From the NCBI GenBank assembly GCA_005877225.1, contig VBPK01000179.1, forward strand, positions 1 to 18,695: 18,695 bases of DNA, written 5' to 3'. The notes below the pieces were generated by a model. That model saw nothing but the letters and a program-made list of their open reading frames with translations. It was not told the DNA's origin and did no database searches. Below, piece after piece: positions 8,382 through 13,339 of this stretch (position 1 is the stretch's first letter; the number at the start of each line of letters is the position of its first letter). Made by a program: the position numbers and the translations under genes. The DNA is from Nitrososphaerota archaeon. Its GTDB lineage: Archaea; Thermoproteota; Nitrososphaeria; Nitrososphaerales; Gagatemarchaeaceae.

Positions 8382-9295
8382 GCCTGGACTTCTCGATCGT
8401 GGGCGCGATATCCGTGACCGGGCTCAATCTGATGGTTCCGATCGCTCTTACAGCGATTGGGGAAGTCTTCGGAGAAAAGGCGGGGGTCGTCAACATCGGC
8501 CTCGAAGGAATAATCCTCACCGGGGCGTGGAGCGCGGTCTACTTCTCGTGGCTTGCCCAGAGCCCCTGGGTCGGGCTCCTGGGGGGCGCCCTGACGGGGA
8601 CATTTTTCGGCGCCCTCCACGGGTATGTGGCTATCTGGCTCAAGGGAGATCAGATCATCAGTGGGGTCGGGATCAACATCTTCGCACTCGGTTTCGTTCC
8701 CTTCGCGATTCAGGCAGTATGGGGGGTCCAGGGGTCGTTCGCGAAGTGCTCCGTCTGCGGGGTACCGGAGATATCCACGCCCTGGAGCCCCCTTTCGTAC
8801 TTCGTCCCCCTGACAATCGTTATCGCGGGCGCCTTCTGGTATCTCTTGAACAAGACCCGGTATGGGAGCATGACGAAGGCGACGGGGGAGAACCCCGAGG
8901 CGGCCGACGCTGTAGGGATCAATGTGGAGAGGGTTCGTTTCCTGGCGGTCATGATCGGCGCGACCCTTGCTGGGCTCTCGGGGGCGTTTCTCAGCATCGA
9001 TTACACGGGCGGAATCACCAAGGACATCAGCGCGGGGAGAGGATTCATCGCCCTGGCAACTGTTGTCTTCGCAGGGTGGAAGCCGATGCTCGCCCTTGCC
9101 GGGGGTCTCCTGTTCGGGTTTGCCCAGGAGGTGAGCAGCTTTGCTACAACGTTACCCGCCATTGGACATACTTTCCCTTCTGTGGACTACATTTTTTCCG
9201 CTCTGCCATACGTCGTCACCCTGATCGTCGTGGCAACGGCGGTTGGAAGGTCAAGGTTCCCCAAGGCTCTTGGCACGCCCTACCGGCGAGAATAA
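8378..9295 (+). CDS. nupQ: ABC transporter permease, nucleoside-type, subunit 2
   Basis: Second membrane subunit of the importer, 305 residues, about eight to nine helices. Landmarks of the NupQ group: LTAIGEVFGEKAGVVNIGLEG near residues 24-44, GDQIISGVGINIFALG, the ATPase-contact loop GENPEAADAVGINVERVR, and GRGFIALATVVFAGWKP towards the C-terminus. ATG start overlapping the previous stop (ATGA); GGAGG and GGGGG stretches 10-25 bases upstream could serve as ribosome binding sites. It is the last gene of the import operon: the next gene begins 105 bases later behind its own TATA-like box. Confidence 0.93.
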   Translation: MSLDFSIVGAISVTGLNLMVPIALTAIGEVFGEKAGVVNIGLEGIILTGAWSAVYFSWLAQSPWVGLLGGALTGTFFGALHGYVAIWLKGDQIISGVGINIFALGFVPFAIQAVWGVQGSFAKCSVCGVPEISTPWSPLSYFVPLTIVIAGAFWYLLNKTRYGSMTKATGENPEAADAVGINVERVRFLAVMIGATLAGLSGAFLSIDYTGGITKDISAGRGFIALATVVFAGWKPMLALAGGLLFGFAQEVSSFATTLPAIGHTFPSVDYIFSALPYVVTLIVVATAVGRSRFPKALGTPYRRE

Positions 9296-9369
9296 CACAG
9301 CGCCAGAGATGAAAACACGAGGCTCTGCCGGGGATGTTACGAGATAGCGACGTCTGCGAATAGCAAACT

Positions 9370-9376
9370 CTTAAAG
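9370..9376 (+). promoter_or_regulatory. TATA-like box of rps26e, leaderless
   Basis: CTTAAAG is centred 28 bases before the ATG at 9401, the normal archaeal distance from TATA box to transcription start, so the mRNA should begin at or within a few bases of the start codon. This separates rps26e from the import operon transcriptionally. Confidence 0.5.
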
Positions 9377-9400
9377 GAAGTTCGTCTTCGCGACCTCATA

Positions 9401-9676
9401 ATGTCGAAGAAGAGAAAGAGTAGAGGGCGTTCGAAGGGAGGAAAGGGGAGGTCGGGCTTTATCTCTTGCAGCAACTGTGGTGCCTTGGTACCCCGTGACA
9501 AGGCGAAGAAGGTCACGACACGCCTGTCGATGGTCGAGCCGAGCCTCGCGAGGGAGTTGAGACAGCAGGGTGCGTACATCGCCGCTCCTACGACTGTTCG
9601 CTATTATTGCATAAGTTGCAGTGTGCACTATGGCATCGTGAGGGTTAGGGCGAAGGCCGAAAGGCGGTTAAGTTAG
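9401..9676 (+). CDS. rps26e: Small-subunit ribosomal protein S26e (eS26)
   Basis: Zinc-binding protein of the small ribosomal subunit, near the mRNA exit. 91 residues, beginning with the basic MSKKRKSRGRSKGGKGR, then CSNC (Cys23, Cys26), the PRDKAKK segment matching PKDKAIK of the human protein, and CISCSVHYGIVRVR, whose Cys70 and Cys73 complete a four-cysteine zinc site. Length and motif order match eukaryotic S26 apart from a short C-terminus. This protein is absent from Euryarchaeota, so it is a useful lineage marker for the window. It stands alone, not in a ribosomal operon. Confidence 0.95.
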   Translation: MSKKRKSRGRSKGGKGRSGFISCSNCGALVPRDKAKKVTTRLSMVEPSLARELRQQGAYIAAPTTVRYYCISCSVHYGIVRVRAKAERRLS

Positions 9677-9724
9677 GAGGCTGAACCCGTAACTGGCGAT
9701 GGAACGCCTTAGTTCCACCCTAAC
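9672..9724 (+). terminator. Nested inverted repeat at the end of rps26e, possible terminator or 3' RNA element
   Basis: GTTAGG (9672-9677, overlapping the stop codon) is complementary to CCTAAC (9719-9724). Inside it, TGGAAC (9700-9705) pairs with GTTCCA (9712-9717) around a 6-base loop; alternatively GGCG and CGCC pair. The strand could fold into a closed hairpin just after the coding end. There is no T-run after it, so an intrinsic archaeal terminator is not proven; a 3' stabilising structure is equally possible. Confidence 0.3.
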
Positions 9725-9964
9725 CAGAGGCAACCAATCGCTCCACAGACTGTCGATTCAAATTGAGTCCCCTTACCCGAGTGAATCTGGGAACGTAAAC
9801 TCGCGGTACGGACCCCCCCGCCGCTGAAACAACCTTCAACTCTCGCATCTGCAGGCTGAGAGCGAGAGAGGGGTTAGTGAAGAAGTCGGGCGATGATTTC
9901 CGTGCGAAGCATGAGACCGGTAGAACGGAAAGGCGATTTGAGCAGGGGGAGAGACTTCCAGAGG
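9725..9964. other. Non-coding spacer between rps26e and the lipid synthase gene
   Basis: Both flanking genes point into this stretch. I see no convincing gene: minus-strand frames are open but show no recognisable motif, and I could not fold a tRNA or match a C/D-box pair. A 42-codon minus-strand frame from ATG at 9850 to the stop at 9720 is the only small ORF worth noting. A homopolymer of seven C bases lies near 9812-9818. Confidence 0.4.
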
Positions 9965-9967
9965 GTC

Positions 9968-10567
9968 CTAAGACAGAACGCGACCCGACTCGGCCTCTTT
10001 TGAGAGATTCATCCAGGCGGTACCCGTTCTCTGCAGGAAGGTTAGAATCGCGACGACAGCCACGACGAGGACGCCGTACGAAGCAAGGCCGACCAGCGAC
10101 AGCACAGCCAAGACCAAGAGCCTCTCGCTCCTCTCCCCGATCCCGACCCCAGAGAGCTTGGTTCCCAGGGCCTCCCCTCGCGCCCTCGTGTAGCTGACGA
10201 GGAGGCTGAAGGTAATCGCAAGCAGGACCCACTCTGGGTTGGAGTAACCTCCGACCATGATCCCGAGGTAGATCGCTACCTCTCCCAGCCTGTCGAGGGT
10301 CGAGTCGAGAAAGGCCCCTCTCTTAGTCATCATACCGGTCGCCCTCGCGACAGCTCCGTCAACGATATCGAAGAAACCAGAAGCGAGAACCAGGAGCCCG
10401 GCGAGAGATTGCCCTCCCAAGCCGGGCTTCCCGTAAACGACAGCAGAGAGGAGGGCGAAGGAGAGGCCGACAAACGTCCAACCTGTCGGGGTAACACCGA
10501 GCCTTGAGAACACTCTCCCGGTCGAAAGAAATGCTGAGTCTAGCGTTGCCCTCAGCTTGTTGAGCAA
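9968..10567 (-). CDS. CDP-alcohol phosphatidyltransferase, probable archaetidylinositol-phosphate synthase
   Basis: Membrane enzyme that joins a CDP-activated archaeal lipid to an alcohol phosphate. The full family signature D-x2-D-G-x2-A-R-x8-G-x3-D-x3-D is present (Asp70, Asp73, Arg78, Asp91, Asp95, counted from TTG at 10576), with about six hydrophobic helices. The segment GERSERLLVLAV resembles archaeal enzymes that make archaetidylinositol phosphate from inositol-1-phosphate; the headgroup is inferred. Start: TTG at 10576 and GTG at 10573 are possible but lie only 14-17 bases from the TATA box, upstream of where transcription should begin. TTG at 10567 fits a leaderless transcript and gives MLNKLRATLDS, a natural N-terminus for the family. 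Divergent from the small zinc protein, sharing its promoter. Confidence 0.87.
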   Translation of the reverse strand: MLNKLRATLDSAFLSTGRVFSRLGVTPTGWTFVGLSFALLSAVVYGKPGLGGQSLAGLLVLASGFFDIVDGAVARATGMMTKRGAFLDSTLDRLGEVAIYLGIMVGGYSNPEWVLLAITFSLLVSYTRARGEALGTKLSGVGIGERSERLLVLAVLSLVGLASYGVLVVAVVAILTFLQRTGTAWMNLSKEAESGRVLS

Positions 10568-10589
10568 CGACACCAATCGCGCAGGAATG

Positions 10590-10598
10590 TTATATATA
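10590..10598. promoter_or_regulatory. Shared palindromic TATA box for divergent genes
   Basis: TTATATATA between two divergent genes. Measured from its centre (10594), the rightward start codon (TTG 10624) is 30 bases away and the leftward TTG at 10567 is 27 bases away, so one near-symmetric box could drive two leaderless transcripts. Only about 56 bases separate the two coding regions and no other TATA-like stretch is seen. Confidence 0.55.
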
Positions 10599-10623
10599 CA
10601 GAGTTGAGCGACGCGTCAACAAA

Positions 10624-10833
10624 TTGGGAAAGGTTGAGAAGGGCGTGACCTGCGTCGTGAAGGGATGCAGCAACCCTGCGGAGAGGTCCTTGAGCAGAGC
10701 ACAGCTCGGAGGGAGCGGCCTGAGCATCGCCTCGGAGGGGAGGAGGGTCTACCTCTGTCGCGACCACTATAAGACCTGGAAGAAGACATCGAAGAAAGAG
10801 AAGTCGCTGGAGAGAACAAGGTGGGGGGTGTAG
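10624..10833 (+). CDS. Small basic protein with a C-x4-C...C-x2-H zinc site
   Basis: 69 residues, not assigned to a named family. Cys10 and Cys15 (TCVVKGC) and Cys45 and His48 (YLCRDH) could bind one zinc, with a spacing like treble-clef or zinc-ribbon proteins; the C-terminus is very basic (KTWKKTSKKEKSLERTRW), which suits nucleic-acid or ribosome contact. TTG start near the expected transcription start of the shared TATA box. It lies 29 bases upstream of the ThrRS gene in the same direction and is probably cotranscribed. Function is unknown; an RNA-binding role is only an inference from charge and context. Confidence 0.75.
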   Translation: MGKVEKGVTCVVKGCSNPAERSLSRAQLGGSGLSIASEGRRVYLCRDHYKTWKKTSKKEKSLERTRWGV

Positions 10834-10847
10834 CCCCCGGCGGCATT

Positions 10848-10852
10848 GGAGG
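10848..10852 (+). promoter_or_regulatory. Ribosome binding site of the ThrRS gene
   Basis: GGAGG ends 10 bases before ATG 10863. A second ATG at 10859 is out of frame with ThrRS; the spacing and the MKILQLHADFIEY N-terminus decide for 10863. A ribosome binding site here agrees with internal-operon translation, in contrast to the leaderless first gene. Confidence 0.65.
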
Positions 10853-10862
10853 ACGAAGATGA

Positions 10863-11987
10863 ATGAAGATACTCCAGCTGCACGCTGACTTCATCGAGTA
10901 CAAACCGATCAAGAAAGAGATTCCGAGCGCGGAAGAGGCGAAGACCGAGAGCGTCAGAGAGGAAGAGATCGTGGTGTTATTCACAGCAGTCGAGGAGGGA
11001 GACGATGGGGAGACGGCGAAGAGGGCGGTCGCGGAGGCGAAGGAGTTCCTCGGGAAGCTCCGCGTGAACAAACTGATGATCTATCCATTCGCACATCTGA
11101 GTCAAAGCCTAGCGAAGCCAAGCGATGCGCGTCCCGTTCTTCAGAACATGTTCGAGGAGGCGAGGGCGAAAGGAATAGAGGTGCGCAAGGCTCCCTTCGG
11201 CTGGAACAAGGCGCTCCAGGTCAAGGTCAAGGGGCACCCCCTCGCGGAGATGTCGAGAAGCTACAGTCGGTCCGACCAAAAGCAGGTCGCGGCTCCTCCA
11301 CACCCCGAACGCGGGAGGAGGGAGCGAAGCGCGGAGGAACTGCTCTCGAGAATGAAGAAAGTAGAGCACACGGGTTTGCCTAAGGATGACCATCGCACGA
11401 TAGGGGAGAAACTGGACCTCTTCAGCTTCTACGAGCCTTCCCCGAGCATGCCGTACTGGCACGACAAGGGACTGACTCTGAAGAACCTGCTGATTGAGAC
11501 GATCAGGCGGGAGATCAAGAAGAGGGGTTACGTTGAGATAAGTACCGCCTTGCTCGCGAACGTCGACCTCTGGAAGGTGAGCGGTCACTTCGAGCACTAC
11601 ATAGACAACATGTTCACGACGAAGCTCAGAGCTGAAGACGAGGAGACATTCGGCTTCAAGCCGATGAACTGCCCCTCCACCATACTCTACTACATGTCCA
11701 GGAAGTGGAGTTACAGAGACCTCCCTCTGAGGGTTGCGGACTTCGACCTTCTGTTCAGGAAGGAATTGAGTGGAGTTGTCACAGGCCTCTTCAGAGTAAA
11801 GAGCTTCACCCAAGACGACGCTCACATCTTCTGCACCGATGAGCAGGTCGGCGATGAGCTGAAAGCACTCATCGACCTAGTGGACTACCTCTACGGGATC
11901 TTCAAGCTCGAGTACTACCCCAAGGTCTCCACGATGCCCGAGGAGCATATAGGGTCGGAGGAGCAGTGGAAACGCGCAACGACGTAA
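10863..11987 (+). CDS. thrS: Threonyl-tRNA synthetase, N-terminal part (gene interrupted)
   Basis: Charges tRNA-Thr. Residues 1 to about 145 form the archaeal-specific N-terminal editing domain (MKILQLHADFIEY start, related to D-aminoacyl-tRNA deacylase), then a linker, then the class II catalytic domain from about 180. Two zinc ligands are present, Cys270 (KPMNC) and His321 (DDAHIF), and motif 2 FRKELSG with Arg299. The frame runs to EEQWKRAT and stops a codon later at TAA (11985). Homologues continue with roughly 32 residues including the EGEGAFYGPKID segment that touches threonine and ATP; these are absent in every frame. The remainder resumes in another frame (next entry). As written the enzyme cannot be made whole, which is surprising for an essential gene. 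Possible causes: assembly error or a second copy elsewhere. Confidence 0.9.
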   Translation: MKILQLHADFIEYKPIKKEIPSAEEAKTESVREEEIVVLFTAVEEGDDGETAKRAVAEAKEFLGKLRVNKLMIYPFAHLSQSLAKPSDARPVLQNMFEEARAKGIEVRKAPFGWNKALQVKVKGHPLAEMSRSYSRSDQKQVAAPPHPERGRRERSAEELLSRMKKVEHTGLPKDDHRTIGEKLDLFSFYEPSPSMPYWHDKGLTLKNLLIETIRREIKKRGYVEISTALLANVDLWKVSGHFEHYIDNMFTTKLRAEDEETFGFKPMNCPSTILYYMSRKWSYRDLPLRVADFDLLFRKELSGVVTGLFRVKSFTQDDAHIFCTDEQVGDELKALIDLVDYLYGIFKLEYYPKVSTMPEEHIGSEEQWKRATT

Positions 11988-12487
11988 GAGATTCAGTGGG
12001 AAGAGCTTGGCAGTTGGCCACTATCCAGCTCGACTACCAGCTGCCCCAGCGGTTCAGGCTCACCTATGTCGGTGCCGACGGACATGAACACACCCCAGTA
12101 ATCATTCACAGGGTAATCTACGGCTCCCTCGAGAGGTTCATCGGGATCCTGCTGGAGCACTACAAGGGCAATCTGCCCGCCTGGATTTCCCCGGTCCAGG
12201 TCAGGGTGTTGTCTCTCTCCGACGAGCACAAGAAACGAGGAGAGGATGTCCTGGAGGGGCTGAAGGTGGCGGGACTGAGGGCAGACGGAGACTTTGAAAG
12301 CGCGACGATAAGCTACAAGGTGAGGAATGCGCAGCTGCAGAAGATACCCTACGTAATAGTCATCGGAGAGAAGGAAGTGGAGAGCGAGTCGCTCTCCGTC
12401 AGGACGAGAGACGGGAAGGTGAGGGAGGGTGTAAGGCTCGATGATTTCGTCAGGGAAGTCGGAGAGAGGACGAGCAAGTTCGAGTGA
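11966..12487 (+). CDS. thrS: Threonyl-tRNA synthetase, C-terminal part (shifted frame)
   Basis: Continues the ThrRS of the previous entry. Real homology begins at about base 11984 with VRDSVGRAWQLATIQLDYQL; the codons before it are read-through of the other frame. It contains the third zinc ligand and motif 3 in HRVIYGSLERFIGILLEH, then the anticodon-binding domain (SPVQVRVLSLSDEHKKRGED, KIPYVIVIGEKEVESESLSV, RTRDGKVREGV). The open frame is clean and full to the normal C-terminus. It has no sensible start of its own. The shift relative to the first part corresponds to a loss whose length is one more than a multiple of three. It ends three bases from the stop of the converging agmatinase gene. 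Confidence 0.9.
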   Translation: METRNDVRDSVGRAWQLATIQLDYQLPQRFRLTYVGADGHEHTPVIIHRVIYGSLERFIGILLEHYKGNLPAWISPVQVRVLSLSDEHKKRGEDVLEGLKVAGLRADGDFESATISYKVRNAQLQKIPYVIVIGEKEVESESLSVRTRDGKVREGVRLDDFVREVGERTSKFE

Positions 12488-12490
12488 GTA

Positions 12491-13009
12491 CTACTTCCTC
12501 AGGCTCGCGACGGCCACGAGCTCGTTCATCAGTCTGGCCGCCAGAGTCGCGGTCGAACCGTTGTCGTACACAGGGCAGAGCTCAACTATGTCGAAAGCCG
12601 CAAGATCTGATTCCCTCAGGGCGTAGACGTACTTCAGAGTCGTGGGGGTCGTGAGACCACCCGGTTCAGGAGTACCTACGCCGGGGGCGTATGCGGGGTC
12701 GAGCCCGTCGAGGTCGACGCTGACGTAGACGCGGCGGAAGTCGGAGAGGAAACTCTTGAAGCGCTTCAAGGATTCGGTCCCGTCAGCCTCTCCCGGGCTG
12801 ACGACAAGCCCGAGGTTCTTCGAGAGACGCCACTCCTCCTCGGTCGCGGCCCTCGCACCTATGTGCGCCACGCAGGAGACGTCTCTGACCTCGCTTATCC
12901 TTCTGAGGTAGCTGGCGTGGCTGTATCTCGAGCCCTCCCACTCGTTTCTCAGGTCGAAGTGTGCGTCAAAGACCACGAAGGCCGTATCTTTCGCGGCGTT
13001 GCGGAAGGA
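12491..13009 (-). CDS. speB: Agmatinase/ureohydrolase family, C-terminal part (gene interrupted)
   Basis: Manganese enzyme of the arginase/agmatinase family; the archaeal member usually converts agmatine to putrescine and urea in polyamine synthesis. This frame is recognisable from about base 13006 (FRNAAKDTAFVV) and carries the metal-binding motifs FDAHFDLRNE and SVDLDGLDPAYAPGVGTPEP, followed by the normal C-terminal helices. The first start-like codon is GTG at 12976, inside a core strand, so this is not an independent gene. The preceding block, normally including LGGEHS with the first metal-binding histidine, is absent. Substrate (agmatine, arginine or other) is inferred from family only. 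Confidence 0.85.
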   Translation of the reverse strand, partial: SFRNAAKDTAFVVFDAHFDLRNEWEGSRYSHASYLRRISEVRDVSCVAHIGARAATEEEWRLSKNLGLVVSPGEADGTESLKRFKSFLSDFRRVYVSVDLDGLDPAYAPGVGTPEPGGLTTPTTLKYVYALRESDLAAFDIVELCPVYDNGSTATLAARLMNELVAVASLRK

Positions 13010-13242
13010 GAGAGGTTACCGAGGTCTCTCAGGGGTAGTTTCTCGACGTCGACCCCGAGCTCCTTCGAATAGGCCTCCACGTTCAGAAAAGCCTCCCTGA
13101 GGGAGTTTGGACCAAACCTTGTCCCTGGTCTGTATGACGTGGTCCCGTCATACGGGACACCAAAGACGGTGAGGAGGCTCTCCCGCGCGTCCCTCGAACC
13201 GACGAGGGGATTGACGTTCGTGAAAAATTCCGCGTAGCTCAA
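12949..13242 (-). CDS. speB: Agmatinase/ureohydrolase family, N-terminal part (gene interrupted)
   Basis: Begins at TTG 13242 and shows the conserved N-terminal segment FGVPYDGTTSYRPGTRFGPN and later PLRDLGNL. After about base 13012 the frame departs from the family (SPSATPRKIRP...) and is only out-of-frame reading of the other part. In the family about 55-60 residues separate RDLGN from FDAH; here only about 12 fit between them if the frames are joined, so about 45 residues are lost together with a frame shift of the same phase as in ThrRS and PolB. Promoter-like TTTAATAG is found upstream. Confidence 0.85.
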   Translation of the reverse strand: MSYAEFFTNVNPLVGSRDARESLLTVFGVPYDGTTSYRPGTRFGPNSLREAFLNVEAYSKELGVDVEKLPLRDLGNLSPSATPRKIRPSWSLTHTST

Positions 13243-13272
13243 CTGACGATTTCGTTCGCGGCTAGCTTTCTT

Positions 13273-13280
13273 CTATTAAA
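13273..13280 (-). promoter_or_regulatory. TATA-like box of the agmatinase gene
   Basis: On the minus strand TTTAATAG, centred about 34 bases before TTG 13242, suggesting a transcript with a leader of less than ten bases. The 97-base gap to the upstream polymerase gene holds no other feature I recognise. Confidence 0.4.
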
Positions 13281-13339
13281 CGCTATCACGGAGGTTCTGA
13301 ATCATCAGTATAGGGATGCCGAGCGATCGGGTTTCAGCC

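Noticed and set aside
8527..9312. 261-residue plus-strand ORF overlapping NupQ
   Set aside because: Arginine- and glycine-rich out-of-frame reading of the permease gene; the NupQ frame has clear family motifs.
9725..9860. Possible tRNA (GATTCAAAT resembles a T-loop)
   Set aside because: The five bases on either side do not pair and no matching anticodon or acceptor stem could be drawn on either strand.
9888..9900. GCGATGA as C box of a C/D guide RNA
   Set aside because: It differs from the RTGATGA consensus and no CTGA D box lies at a suitable distance.
9720..10232. 170-residue minus-strand ORF overlapping the lipid synthase end
   Set aside because: Its first half is an out-of-frame reading of the CDP-alcohol transferase; the remainder in the spacer has no motif that I can place.
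11960..12010. Programmed frameshift in ThrRS
   Set aside because: A frameshift alone would not remove about 32 conserved residues; no slippery sequence is seen, and the same type of gap occurs in other genes.
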